This document shows, piece by piece, positions 1 through 8,040 of a DNA stretch of 64,000 nucleotides (positions within the stretch are counted from its first letter, which is position 1; each line of letters opens with the position of its first letter). The position numbers were made by a program, and so were the translations under genes. The DNA comes from an uncultured Clostridia bacterium. Lineage in GTDB: Bacteria > Bacillota > Clostridia > Oscillospirales > Acutalibacteraceae. Below the pieces are notes generated by a model. That model did no database searches, had not been told where the DNA came from, and was given only the letters and a program-made list of their open reading frames with translations. The DNA lies in NCBI GenBank assembly GCA_947623175.1, contig CANQGK010000009.1, forward strand, positions 1 to 64,000. Direction: 5' to 3'.

Positions 1-37
1 CTCGCCCGCTTCGTTTTTACTAAAGCGTTTTATTACT

Positions 38-63
38 CCCCCGGTAAAACCGGGGGATTTTTT
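38..63 (+). terminator. Rho-independent terminator of an upstream plus-strand gene
   Basis: A perfect 8-bp GC-rich stem (38-45 with 49-56, CCCCCGGT/ACCGGGGG) with a 3-base loop is followed by A and six T on the plus strand. It would end a plus-strand transcript coming from left of the window. That gene itself is not in the window; bases 1-37 hold nothing I can identify. Confidence 0.85.
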
Positions 64-70
64 AGACTGC

Positions 71-108
71 ATAAAAAGCCGCCGATATGAAAAGCAAATC
101 GGCGGCTT
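71..108 (-). terminator. Terminator of the lyxose isomerase / pfkB transcript
   Basis: An 11-bp perfect inverted repeat (76-86 with 98-108, AAGCCGCCGAT and its complement) with an 11-base loop lies just after the stop codon of the minus-strand gene ending at 113. Read on the minus strand the stem is followed by a short T run (77-73). It faces the plus-strand terminator at 38-63, as expected for convergent transcription units. Confidence 0.8.
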
Positions 109-112
109 AAAA

Positions 113-649
113 TCAATCTTCTATTTTGGTGGCTCTTACAAGCTTTTTATCGGTGAAAACGTCTGTTTCATCGGTACTGCGCGTCGAAAATTCGGAAATT
201 ACGGCGCCGTCGGGGCCTGCCTGGAACCAATGCCAGGTTTCGGGCATAATCGTATACTGTTCGCCCGGCTTTAAAACTATTTCGTGGAAAACGCTGACCT
301 CGGTTTCGGGCATTTTCGCTTTGATTTTATCGGTGTTCTTTTCGCCCGCAACGTAGAGATAAACTTCACCGTAACGACAGCGGAAGGTTTCCTCCTTGCC
401 CGGCATACCGTCGGTTACGACATGCATGTGCTCCGGACATGTTTGTCCGGGTAAAAGCACCATTTCTTTGGCGCAAACCCTTTGGGTATTGATATATACA
501 ACAAGCTGAAGACCTACCGAATCAACTATACCGAGCCCGAAATCCGCTACCTCGATATTGTTTTTTTCGTCATCGTTTAAGATGATATTGGCTTTTTCGT
601 AATAAGCCAACGCTTTTTTTGCCTGAGCTTCGTATTCTTTTTTTGTCAT
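113..649 (-). CDS. D-lyxose ketol-isomerase-like cupin (YdaE type)
   Basis: The 178-residue protein is a small cupin. It carries the metal-ligand pattern EHMH (H74, H76), then GKEETFRCRYGEVYLYV-like sequence with the likely glutamate ligand near E87, and a later WHWF histidine (H140). The run from GKEE to VYLYV resembles what I recall of Bacillus YdaE, a D-lyxose/D-mannose isomerase. Expected reaction: aldose-ketose isomerisation of D-lyxose to D-xylulose or D-mannose to D-fructose in the cytosol, with a divalent metal. Its start overlaps the end of the upstream pfkB kinase gene by 4 bases, so the two are translationally coupled; isomerase and kinase would act in sequence on an imported sugar. 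The exact substrate is inferred from the family. Transcription ends at the hairpin at 76-108. Confidence 0.82.
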   Translation of the reverse strand: MTKKEYEAQAKKALAYYEKANIILNDDEKNNIEVADFGLGIVDSVGLQLVVYINTQRVCAKEMVLLPGQTCPEHMHVVTDGMPGKEETFRCRYGEVYLYVAGEKNTDKIKAKMPETEVSVFHEIVLKPGEQYTIMPETWHWFQAGPDGAVISEFSTRSTDETDVFTDKKLVRATKIED

Positions 650-1683
650 AAGGATAACCTCCCGTATTTTGCTTCCATTTTTTCAATTTGTTCTTTATTA
701 AGCATACCGTCGGTCGAGTTTTCCGCAAAAAGATTGCATGCTGCCGCGGCGGATGCGAATTTTAATATATGATCGTCGGAATAATCATTGTAAATTCCGT
801 AAAGCGTAGCCGCGCAGAAAGCGTCACCGGCACCTACGCTGCCCTTTATTTCGTTTGACGGAATTTTAAGCGAAGTCACGGATGAGAAATCGCCGGTTTT
901 TACGTCCAGGCAAAAGCCGGCCTGTTTACAGTGAACGACAATTTTATCCTTAACGCCGCAGCTTGCCATAAATGACATGGTTTTGTGAATGTTTTCGGTA
1001 TCTATATCGCCGTTTTCCTTATAAGGCGAAAGCCCGGAAATCATACCGCTTTCAACTTCGTTTAAAATAATGTAATTGCAGTATTTAAGCGCAGGTACGA
1101 TTATCGCCTTGTAGTCGGCGGTACTGTCGCTTACAACGTCAACCGAAGTTTTGATTCCGGCCGCCTGCACGTCATGCAAAAAGCGTGCCATAACCGTACC
1201 GTATTCGTCGTCGGGCTTATCAAAAGCTTCCAGCAAAAGAATATAGCCTATATGTAAAATGCGGCAGTCAAGCTTTTTAATATCGATATCCGCAGGTGAA
1301 AATTCCGAGTTTGCGGCGCGTGCATGGAAAAAGGTGCGCTCGCCCGAAGGCATACTCATAACGTCGCTGAAGCTCGTCGGCATATTATCCGATACCGAAA
1401 TAAGACTGCAATCTATACCGTTGCTCTTAAGCTCGGAAAGAAGGTAATTGCCGTATTCGTCGTCGCCGATTTTACCGGCAACCGAAAGCTTTAATTCAGG
1501 GTCGATTTTTGCCAAATCAATCGAAGTGTTCGGCGCGCAGCCGCCTACGCCGCGGCGTATATCGCTTATATTTGCGAGCATGCCTACGTTCGGATAACAG
1601 TCTACGGTTTTAACTATGTCGGTAAGAATATTACCGGCAACTGTAATTCCATTGCGTTCACCATTCATAAAATATTCCGCCAT
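646..1683 (-). CDS. pfkB-family carbohydrate kinase
   Basis: The 345-residue protein is a ribokinase/pfkB-family sugar kinase. An N-terminal ITVAGNILTDIV strand starts the Rossmann-like fold, GGCAPNTSIDLAKI matches the sugar-binding Gly-rich segment, and GSVGAGDAFCAA near the C-terminus is the signature with the catalytic Asp and anion hole. It would phosphorylate a sugar or ketose with ATP. It overlaps the downstream lyxose-isomerase gene by 4 bases. The start is uncertain: ATG 1683 lacks a clear ribosome site, and an in-frame ATG at 1668 preceded by GGCGGA is an alternative. Which sugar is used cannot be told from the sequence; the neighbours suggest a pentulose or hexulose. Confidence 0.88.
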   Translation of the reverse strand: MAEYFMNGERNGITVAGNILTDIVKTVDCYPNVGMLANISDIRRGVGGCAPNTSIDLAKIDPELKLSVAGKIGDDEYGNYLLSELKSNGIDCSLISVSDNMPTSFSDVMSMPSGERTFFHARAANSEFSPADIDIKKLDCRILHIGYILLLEAFDKPDDEYGTVMARFLHDVQAAGIKTSVDVVSDSTADYKAIIVPALKYCNYIILNEVESGMISGLSPYKENGDIDTENIHKTMSFMASCGVKDKIVVHCKQAGFCLDVKTGDFSSVTSLKIPSNEIKGSVGAGDAFCAATLYGIYNDYSDDHILKFASAAAACNLFAENSTDGMLNKEQIEKMEAKYGRLSL

Positions 1684-1691
1684 TCTGTTGA

Positions 1692-1739
1692 TTTAATAAA
1701 GTGGGTTAGCACCGAAAGATTTACCCCCGGCCTAACCCA
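1692..1739 (-). terminator. Intercistronic hairpin, possible attenuating terminator
   Basis: An 8-bp inverted repeat (1702-1709 with 1732-1739, TGGGTTAG/CTAACCCA) stands between the solute-binding protein gene and pfkB. On the minus strand it is followed by CTTTATTAAAT, an imperfect T-rich tract. Such a hairpin would let the abundant binding protein be made in excess over the enzymes, but the T tract is weak, so it could equally be a 3'-end stabiliser. Confidence 0.5.
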
Positions 1740-1773
1740 TTTAAATTTGGAATTAAAAATTATTTATTTAAGC

Positions 1774-3315
1774 TTATTTTTTGGAGTTAGCGGCAAGTTT
1801 ATCGTTAAGGTCCTTTATAGCCTTAATCGAAATACCCTTGTTGGCGGAAAGCGTGGTGTTGGCATCCTTACCGCTGCCCATATCATAGCATACGCGATAG
1901 GTACCCATCTTTACCGCTTCGTCATTTGCTACCGCCGCCGACGGGGTTGTAAATTGCGCCTTGTAACCTGTCATAAGGTTATCCTTGGACTCGTCATCTC
2001 TGCAATAACGAAGTCTGTATTCGTTGAACATCGCTTCTACAACGTCCTGCGATACTTCCATATACGCCTGCAGGAACGCGCCGGCATTGTTAAGGGCGTT
2101 GTTCTTTTTGGGAACGCACTTGGGTATGGCAAATATTCCTGTGTTCCAATTGGTACATACCGAATATTCCTTCTGTCCGTCGCCGAGGGGGAACGGAAGT
2201 ATGCCGAAATCATCCTTCATATCTGCTAATTTAGAACAGTCGGAAGATCTGGCGCCGCCTAAGAAAAGGCCATGACCGGAAGTGAAAAGCTTGAGTCCTT
2301 CTTCGTCGGCTTTGTTGACTACGGCATTGTCCTTATAGTAAATATCGGCAGCCAGATTGATAGCCGGTATACACTTACCGTCTTCCATATTAAATTCAAG
2401 TATACCGTTGTTGTTTTTGATCATAAGGGCGCGCTGTGCCTGCAATACCGCCGAAAATCCTGCGGTTCCGATATCTATCTGAACTACGCCCCATTGATCC
2501 TTGTCGGTCATTTTACCGTCGCCGTCAAGCTCCTTTGTTCCCTTTTTATTAAGGGTGCGCCATTCAGAAATGTTCCATTTATTCTGCTTCATAAGCTTGT
2601 AAGGATAGTTCTCGTCGCCGGTAACCTCCTTCATAAGTCGCTTATTGAAATATAAATAGTTACCGCTGGTGGCAATGCCCAAAGGCTGATTTACCGCCCA
2701 ATAACCGTTGCTCAAATGAAAGGCGTTTACTCCGTCGGCAATGTTCATATAAGAAGCATTGAGGTTTACGGTATCGATTTTATTCAAATCGTTCAATAAA
2801 TCGGACAAAAGATAACTTATAACACCGTGTTGTGCAGAAGTAATTATGTCGGCAAAATGGGTATTGGACATTACGTTCTTCATCGTTTCGGTACGGGTTT
2901 TGTCGTTGGTGGCTTTAACAAACTTAACCTTGCAGTTCATGGATTTCTCAAGCGAGCTTATTGCCTGCGCATGAGCAGCGTCGGTTTTGCTCTTGGAGGA
3001 ATCCGGCTTTTCCGCACCGTAAATGGTGATGGTAGCGCCCTTGAGGTCGTGCTTGGTTACGTCGCCGAGGTCACGGTCGGTAGCGCCCGTAGAGGAGGTC
3101 CAGGGGTTGCCCGTTATTACTTTGCTTGTGGTTGTGGTACCGCCGATTGCGCTGCCCGTCGAGGAGGTTACCTCTCCGCCGGTTTGGGTAGTGCTGGTCG
3201 TGGTTTCGATTTCATCGCTCAAATTGACTTCCGGTTGTTCGCCGCAACCCGCAAAGAGTGACAAAACCATAAATCCTGCCGCGGCAATTGCTAAAACTTT
3301 GTGCATCTTTTTCAT
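1774..3315 (-). CDS. Extracellular solute-binding lipoprotein (ABC sugar type)
   Basis: The 513-residue protein begins with a lipoprotein signal peptide ending in the lipobox LFAGC (Cys about 24), followed by a Thr/Ser-rich linker (about 35-75). The mature part has the look of family 1 solute-binding proteins: ATITIYGAEKP at the start of lobe 1, many aromatic residues, and the conserved late SVCTNWNTGIFAIPK segment. It would be anchored on the outer face of the membrane and deliver an oligosaccharide or sugar to an ABC permease. No permease or ATPase gene is in the window, so those must lie elsewhere. Upstream is a strong ribosome site (GGAGGG) and two candidate promoters. The downstream kinase and isomerase suggest that the ligand is a sugar they use. 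Confidence 0.85.
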   Translation of the reverse strand: MKKMHKVLAIAAAGFMVLSLFAGCGEQPEVNLSDEIETTTSTTQTGGEVTSSTGSAIGGTTTTSKVITGNPWTSSTGATDRDLGDVTKHDLKGATITIYGAEKPDSSKSKTDAAHAQAISSLEKSMNCKVKFVKATNDKTRTETMKNVMSNTHFADIITSAQHGVISYLLSDLLNDLNKIDTVNLNASYMNIADGVNAFHLSNGYWAVNQPLGIATSGNYLYFNKRLMKEVTGDENYPYKLMKQNKWNISEWRTLNKKGTKELDGDGKMTDKDQWGVVQIDIGTAGFSAVLQAQRALMIKNNNGILEFNMEDGKCIPAINLAADIYYKDNAVVNKADEEGLKLFTSGHGLFLGGARSSDCSKLADMKDDFGILPFPLGDGQKEYSVCTNWNTGIFAIPKCVPKKNNALNNAGAFLQAYMEVSQDVVEAMFNEYRLRYCRDDESKDNLMTGYKAQFTTPSAAVANDEAVKMGTYRVCYDMGSGKDANTTLSANKGISIKAIKDLNDKLAANSKK

Positions 3316-3352
3316 AATTATCCCTCCATATAGGATTAAATTTTACATTTAT

Positions 3353-3418
3353 ATTATATACTCAAAAAAAGTAAAAGTAAAGCAAAATTTAGTATAAGAT
3401 ACATCCGAAAAAAGTCAA
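3353..3418 (-). promoter_or_regulatory. Candidate sigma-A promoters for the solute-binding protein gene
   Basis: Two sigma-A-like promoters read towards the gene starting at 3315. The distal one is TTGACT (3413-3418), 16 bases, TATACT (3391-3396). The proximal one is TTTACT (3376-3381), 17 bases, TATAAT (3353-3358). The region is AT-rich, so one may be a chance match. The distal one has the better -35 and the proximal one the better -10. Confidence 0.55.
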
Positions 3419-3447
3419 TATAATATAAACGGTAAATCTGCGACGCC

Positions 3448-3825
3448 TTATAAAGACTGTTTACAAGCGCATGAAGCGAAGAGTTTATCAATATTTAAAG
3501 TTTTTTCGGCTTCGTTTTTTATAAAGCCTGTTTTTTTCAAAAAATCGCAGGGTACGGTATCCTCATAATAAGCGTTCATGATACTGCGCTTGGCGGCGAC
3601 ATGCAGACTGCTTCGCAAAATACCGTCCGCTAAAGGTATATCGCTTAAGGGCTCTACATATTTTACCGTTATTTTTTTATCGTCCAAATCAAAAAGGCAA
3701 TATCCCAGCCTTTTTTCGCCGTCGCGGCAATCGACGCAGAGCGAATTGTCGGTATACTCGATATTGTGAAGCAGGAAAAGCTCTTTGATACTTTCTTCAT
3801 CCTTTACGGGTCCTAAATACAGCAT
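3448..3825 (-). CDS. Small GNAT-like acetyltransferase domain protein
   Basis: The 125-residue protein is not firmly recognised. The arrangement of beta strands around RLGYCLFDLDDKKITVKYVEP, then LADGILRSSLHVAAKRSI, and a final FLKKTGF motif resembles a minimal GNAT fold, in which a bulge strand, a CoA-binding helix and an LKKxGF segment occur in this order. It ends in a Cys-containing tail (CACKQSL). Its ATG overlaps the stop codon of the upstream rluB gene by one base (TAATG), so it is the last gene of the site-2 protease to rluB operon. Substrate unknown; the GNAT assignment is an inference from pattern. Confidence 0.6.
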   Translation of the reverse strand: MLYLGPVKDEESIKELFLLHNIEYTDNSLCVDCRDGEKRLGYCLFDLDDKKITVKYVEPLSDIPLADGILRSSLHVAAKRSIMNAYYEDTVPCDFLKKTGFIKNEAEKTLNIDKLFASCACKQSL

Positions 3826-4565
3826 TAATTTGTTTCATCCTTTTTGGTAACGTTTGTAAGGCGCCGCATTTCGCGCTCGTTCAAAGGGCGCCACTTTCCC
3901 TGCGGTAGCATTCCGAGCCTTACGCCGGCTATTTCGGTTCGTTTAAGGCGTAAAACCTCCAAATCGACAGCCTCGCACATACGGCGTATCTGACGGTTGC
4001 GCCCCTCGCAAATAACAAAAATAAGTACGGTTCTGTCCGCCTTTCGCTCGGCGATAAAGCAGTCGCATGGCAGGGTTTTACGTCCGTCAAGCGGTATCCC
4101 CTCTTTGAGCCGCACCAGCTTTTCGTCAATCGTCTCCCCTTTTACCGTAACGCGGTAGGTTTTATTGACGTGGGCGGACGGATGTGTAAGCGAATTTGCA
4201 AATTCGCCGTCGTTGGTCATAAAAAGCAAGCCTTCGGAATTACGGTCAAGCCTGCCCACCGGAAAAAGCTTTACGCCGATGTCCTTTACAAGGTCGGTAA
4301 CGCATTTGCGGTCTAATTCATCCTTTACGGTAGTGACGTATCCGCGCGGTTTATTAAGCATAATGTATACCTTTTCGGCGCTTTGAGTAACGTTTTTGCC
4401 CAAAACGGTAATTTTATCTCTTTTTGGGTCAATTTTTGTACCTATTTCGGCTATACGCCCATTTACGCGCACCTTTCCCGCCGCAATCAATTCCTCGGCT
4501 TTTCTGCGTGAAGCTACGCCGCATTCGGACAAATGCTTCTGAAGCCTGATTTTATTATCCTTCAT
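3825..4565 (-). CDS. rluB: rRNA pseudouridine synthase, RsuA/RluB family
   Basis: The 246-residue protein has an N-terminal S4 RNA-binding domain (IRLQKHLSECGVASRRKAEELI, about 5-60) and the RsuA-family catalytic domain. That domain contains the signature VGRLDRNSEGLLFMTNDGE, which includes the catalytic Asp of GRLD, and a late EGRNRQIRRM motif. It isomerises a uridine of 23S (RluB-like) or 16S (RsuA-like) rRNA to pseudouridine; RluB is favoured because the gene follows scpA-scpB, a common order in Firmicutes. It abuts the D,D-carboxypeptidase gene with no gap. Which rRNA uridine is the target cannot be read from the sequence. Confidence 0.92.
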   Translation of the reverse strand: MKDNKIRLQKHLSECGVASRRKAEELIAAGKVRVNGRIAEIGTKIDPKRDKITVLGKNVTQSAEKVYIMLNKPRGYVTTVKDELDRKCVTDLVKDIGVKLFPVGRLDRNSEGLLFMTNDGEFANSLTHPSAHVNKTYRVTVKGETIDEKLVRLKEGIPLDGRKTLPCDCFIAERKADRTVLIFVICEGRNRQIRRMCEAVDLEVLRLKRTEIAGVRLGMLPQGKWRPLNEREMRRLTNVTKKDETN

Positions 4566-5690
4566 TTATTTCACCCAAATATTTTTAAATACATACTTTA
4601 AATTTTCGAAAAGCGCCGCAAAAATGCTCGGCTTTGCGACTTCCGGCGATATATCGCAATCTGCCGATAAATCGACGGTATCTATTATGCTGTCGCCTTT
4701 CATATATTTAACGGAGCCTATATATTCGCCCTTTTTTATCGGCGCGTAAACGAATTTCGGCAGCATTATCTCGGCGACAAAATCACCCTCCTTGACGAAG
4801 CTTACCTTGTACGGTTCTACCGAAACCGTAACCGAATTTTCGACGCCGTTTATTACCGGAATTTCATATTTGCTTTTTTCGCAATCTATAGTCGCGGTTT
4901 TTATTGCCGACAAGCCGTACTCCAAAAGCGCCGTATGGTCGTTCCAATCGTTAGAATCGTTTAAGGTTACCGCAATTACCCTTTTGCCGTCGCGCTTTGC
5001 GGCAGAAACCAGGCATCTGCCGGATTTTTTGGTAAATCCCGTTTTTACGCCGACAGCGCCATCAAAGGTTTTAAGCAGCTTGTTGTGATTTGTAAGAGAG
5101 CGCCTGTAAGGCGGATTTCCGTAATTGAGGGTTGCCTTTTCACAAGCCGCCGCCGCTGCGAAGGCCTCGTTTTTTAAGGCGTAAGCCGCGAGAACAGCCA
5201 TATCTCGCGCGGTCGAGTAATGCTCTTGTGAATCAAGGCCCGATGGGGTTTTAAAATGCGTGTTTCGAAGCCCTAATTCTTCGGCCTTGTCGTTCATCTT
5301 TTTGACAAAGCCGTCAACCGTGCCGCCCAATACGTAAGCGGTTACGTTTGCGGCGTCGTTGCCCGACGCCAGCATCATGCCGTAGAGCAAATCGTGTAAG
5401 GTCACCTTGTCTCCGGCAAGCAAGCCCATCGACGAGCCCTCAACTCTGAGCATTTCGGCGGTAACGGTTATTTCCGTTCTAAAATCGCCGTTTTCGCATA
5501 AAAGCAGGGCGGTCATAATTTTGGTGGTGCTCGCCATCGGAAGTCTTTCGTCGGCATTTTGTTCGAATATAACCTCGCCGGTATCGGCATTTATAAGTAT
5601 CGCAGCTTTAGCCGATGTGCCTAAAGCGGACGTTTTAAAAGGTATTGTAAGCAAAATAAGCGCAAAAATTACGGAAAAATTTTTCTTCAA
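4566..5690 (-). CDS. D-alanyl-D-alanine carboxypeptidase (S11, DacF/PBP5 type)
   Basis: The 374-residue protein starts with a signal peptide (hydrophobic 5-22). All three serine-penicillin-binding motifs are visible: STTK (S54-K57, catalytic Ser), SGN (109-111) and KTG (216-218). After the S11 domain comes a beta-rich C-terminal domain (about 280-345) and an amphipathic tail that would hold it to the membrane, as in PBP5. It trims the terminal D-Ala from peptidoglycan stem peptides. Lying just after gerW and scpAB, it is likely either the vegetative DacA-type or the sporulation DacF/DacB-type enzyme; the sequence alone does not separate these. Confidence 0.93.
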   Translation of the reverse strand: MKKNFSVIFALILLTIPFKTSALGTSAKAAILINADTGEVIFEQNADERLPMASTTKIMTALLLCENGDFRTEITVTAEMLRVEGSSMGLLAGDKVTLHDLLYGMMLASGNDAANVTAYVLGGTVDGFVKKMNDKAEELGLRNTHFKTPSGLDSQEHYSTARDMAVLAAYALKNEAFAAAAACEKATLNYGNPPYRRSLTNHNKLLKTFDGAVGVKTGFTKKSGRCLVSAAKRDGKRVIAVTLNDSNDWNDHTALLEYGLSAIKTATIDCEKSKYEIPVINGVENSVTVSVEPYKVSFVKEGDFVAEIMLPKFVYAPIKKGEYIGSVKYMKGDSIIDTVDLSADCDISPEVAKPSIFAALFENLKYVFKNIWVK

Positions 5691-5746
5691 ATTACAGTCA
5701 CTCCCACCAAGCTTGTCACTGTAATTTTATTAAATCAGGGATAAAA

Positions 5747-6118
5747 CTATTCCTTATCTTTTTTGGTGAAAAGCTCTTTCGCTTTGTCTATGATTTCGGG
5801 CGCCATGGATACCGCCTTTTCCACCGACGATACCTCGTTGTAGACCGGCATCATTTTAACGTTGTCGCCGCAAATTACCATAAAAGCTATCGGGGTTACC
5901 GAAACGCCGGCGCCGCCGCCGCCGCCGAAAAGCTCCGAACCGCTTTTATTCGGAAAATCGCTTCCGCCCGTAGCCAGCCCGAAAGAGACCTTTGATACCG
6001 GCACAAGGGTTAAATTCCCAACGTTTATCGGCGTGCCGGTAATTACGTCGGCGTCGACCATAGCTCTAAGCTTGTCCATCGTAGTATCCATAATACCTTT
6101 AATGTTGTTCTCGCTCAT
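5747..6118 (-). CDS. ytfJ: GerW family sporulation protein (YtfJ)
   Basis: The 123-residue protein matches the GerW/YtfJ family. It has an N-terminal helix (MDTTMDKLRAMVDADVITGTPI), the conserved block TLVPVSKVSFGLATGGSDF, a poly-Gly loop GGGGGAG and VTPIAFMVI. In Bacillus, GerW is made in the forespore and needed for spore germination receptor function. It follows AAAGGAGC and overlaps the end of the DUF2953-like gene by 20 bases, the ytfI-ytfJ arrangement of Bacillus. This is one of the markers that the organism forms endospores. Confidence 0.93.
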   Translation of the reverse strand: MSENNIKGIMDTTMDKLRAMVDADVITGTPINVGNLTLVPVSKVSFGLATGGSDFPNKSGSELFGGGGGAGVSVTPIAFMVICGDNVKMMPVYNEVSSVEKAVSMAPEIIDKAKELFTKKDKE

Positions 6119-6737
6119 CGTTCTGCTCCTTTGAGAAAAATTTCATAAATAAGAAATAAATTTTAATTGCCGCCGCAAGAAAGAAAAATATCCTTAAGGT
6201 TATATCGGCGGAAAATTTAAATTCCGATTTTTGTCCCGAAAAATCACTTTTCAGGTTGATTTTTTTGAACCTGATGTTTTTAAAAGAGTCAAGAAAGCTT
6301 AAAACGGGATAAAACGCTGCGGAAATTCTGCCGAATTTAATCGCGGTATCGGCGGCGTCGTTTCCTGCAACCGACAAATCGACCGTTATTCGCTTTATTT
6401 TAATATGCCGTAAAAGCTTTTTTATATGCGTTAGACATTGCTTTGCAAAGCTTAAAAGCAGTCTTACTGCGCCCTCAAATCCGTACTTTCGTTTTAAATA
6501 CGTGAAAAGAGGTTCTTTTGTTTTTTTAGCTTTTGAAGCCGGTTTTTTCTTATTTTCACCCGTATTTTCCTTTTTACGTTTTTTCGGTTTATCGGGATTA
6601 ATTCTGAAAACCCGTATTTTGCAAAAGTAAATTGCAGCCGAAAATTTTTCGTTTAATCGGAGGCTTACCGTTATCGGCGAAAATAAAATCAAAGCCAAAA
6701 CTATAAGAACGGCTCCCGTAATTTCAAGAAAAATCAA
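6099..6737 (-). CDS. DUF2953-like membrane protein (YtfI type)
   Basis: The 212-residue protein has an N-terminal membrane segment (IFLEITGAVLIVLALILFSPI), a Lys-rich linker (about 48-72, many KK pairs), and a second hydrophobic stretch near the C-terminus (LRIFFFLAAAIKIYFLF). This layout and its place next to ytfJ match the DUF2953 proteins of sporulating Firmicutes, whose function is unknown. It overlaps scpB by 4 bases at one end and gerW by 20 at the other. The domain name rests on context and architecture more than on sequence motifs. Confidence 0.75.
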   Translation of the reverse strand: MIFLEITGAVLIVLALILFSPITVSLRLNEKFSAAIYFCKIRVFRINPDKPKKRKKENTGENKKKPASKAKKTKEPLFTYLKRKYGFEGAVRLLLSFAKQCLTHIKKLLRHIKIKRITVDLSVAGNDAADTAIKFGRISAAFYPVLSFLDSFKNIRFKKINLKSDFSGQKSEFKFSADITLRIFFFLAAAIKIYFLFMKFFSKEQNDEREQH

Positions 6738-7312
6738 TTGACGTTCTCCTCGCTGCGGTCGGTAATTTCCAACTGCTCGCCGACGTCGTTCGTTTCGGGG
6801 TCGGATTTCGGCAACGGCGGAAGCTCGGTTAAATCGGAAAGCGAAAAACAGCGCAGAAAATTTTTGGTAGTGCCGTAAAGTAAGGGCTTGCCGGGCAGGT
6901 CAAGTCTTCCCCGCTCCTCGATAAGACCTTTTTCGATAAGGGTGGAAACAACCCCCGAACAGTCAACCCCGCGCACCTGCTCGATAAAGGATTTCGTGAC
7001 CGGCTGATTGTATGCCACCACAGCCAAAACCTCGAGCGCGGCGGAGGACAGCGGAGTGCGGCGGCGCATATCAAAGGCTTTTTTGATATAATCGGCATAT
7101 TCGGTTTTGGTAGCTAACTGATAGGTGTTTTCAAGTCTCAAAAGCTCGAGTCCGCTGTTGTTTTTCTGCATTTTTTCCGCCAATGCCGTCATACCCGAAA
7201 TTACCCTTTCGGGCGAAATTTCAAAAACCTGCGAAAGTCTGTCAATGCTTATCGGTTCGCCGCCGGCATAAAGCACCGCCTCGAAAGCCGATACTAACTT
7301 TTCTGTTTTCAT
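6734..7312 (-). CDS. scpB: Segregation and condensation protein B
   Basis: The 192-residue protein is ScpB. It has two winged-helix domains: the first begins VSAFEAVLYAGGEPISIDRLSQVFE, and the second holds SSAALEVLAVVAYNQPVTKSFIEQVRGVD, the most conserved family block. It pairs with ScpA to form the kleisin sub-complex of the SMC condensin that organises newly replicated chromosomes. Its ATG overlaps the scpA stop by 4 bases. Length is usual for the family. Confidence 0.96.
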   Translation of the reverse strand: MKTEKLVSAFEAVLYAGGEPISIDRLSQVFEISPERVISGMTALAEKMQKNNSGLELLRLENTYQLATKTEYADYIKKAFDMRRRTPLSSAALEVLAVVAYNQPVTKSFIEQVRGVDCSGVVSTLIEKGLIEERGRLDLPGKPLLYGTTKNFLRCFSLSDLTELPPLPKSDPETNDVGEQLEITDRSEENVN

Positions 7313-8028
7313 CTGTTTTTATGCCCCTTAATAAGAGTGATCTCGGCGTCGTCGGAATTTCCGTCGATTTTGACGCGGTTTGCCTTGCACAGCTCGAGCA
7401 CCGCCAAAAAGGTCGCTACGATTTCCGAACGATTTGAAGCCGTTTTATAAAGGTTATTGAGCTTGGTTCTGCCGCCCTTCCATAAATTGCGGATAACAAA
7501 TACTATTTTTGCCGAAACCGAAACGATTTTTTTGGCGACGATTTTCGCAAAAGGAGCGGTCGAGGGCGGAAGCCGCCGCTTTCCCCTGCCCACGGCGGAA
7601 AGATATGCGTTATACAAAAGATCCGGCTCGTGAACAAGCTCGTAGGTTTTATCAAAATCGTAATCCTCGGGATTTTTAACCATTTTATCAAATCCCTGCT
7701 GCATTTGCAAAAGCCGGTTTGCAATCTGCCGGCATACCATATATTCCAAAAGCTCGCCCTGAAGCTCTTCCTTAAGCTGTATAACTTCCTCGTGCCTCGG
7801 CAGTAGGCTTACGGTTTTGATATAAAGCAGTCTTGCCGCCATCTCGAGAAACTCGCTTCCGAGCTCGAGCTCTTCCGATTGGTATATCTTTATCTGTTCG
7901 AGATATTGGTCGGTGATTTCGCTTAGCGGAATATCGTAAATATTGAGCTTATTGCGCGCTATAAGCTGCAGCAGTAAATCGAGCGGCCCTTCAAATCCCT
8001 CGATTTTGTAAGATAATGTATTTCCCAT
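7309..8028 (-). CDS. scpA: Segregation and condensation protein A
   Basis: The 239-residue protein is the kleisin ScpA. The N-terminal SMC-neck-binding part reads YKIEGFEGPLDLLLQLIARNKLNIYDIPLSEITDQYL, followed by EFLEMAARLLYIKTVSLLP; the C-terminus has the small winged-helix that contacts the SMC head. It bridges SMC heads and binds ScpB. It lies 12 bases after the site-2 protease gene and overlaps scpB by 4 bases. Confidence 0.96.
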   Translation of the reverse strand: MGNTLSYKIEGFEGPLDLLLQLIARNKLNIYDIPLSEITDQYLEQIKIYQSEELELGSEFLEMAARLLYIKTVSLLPRHEEVIQLKEELQGELLEYMVCRQIANRLLQMQQGFDKMVKNPEDYDFDKTYELVHEPDLLYNAYLSAVGRGKRRLPPSTAPFAKIVAKKIVSVSAKIVFVIRNLWKGGRTKLNNLYKTASNRSEIVATFLAVLELCKANRVKIDGNSDDAEITLIKGHKNR

Positions 8029-8040
8029 TATTTCACCAAA

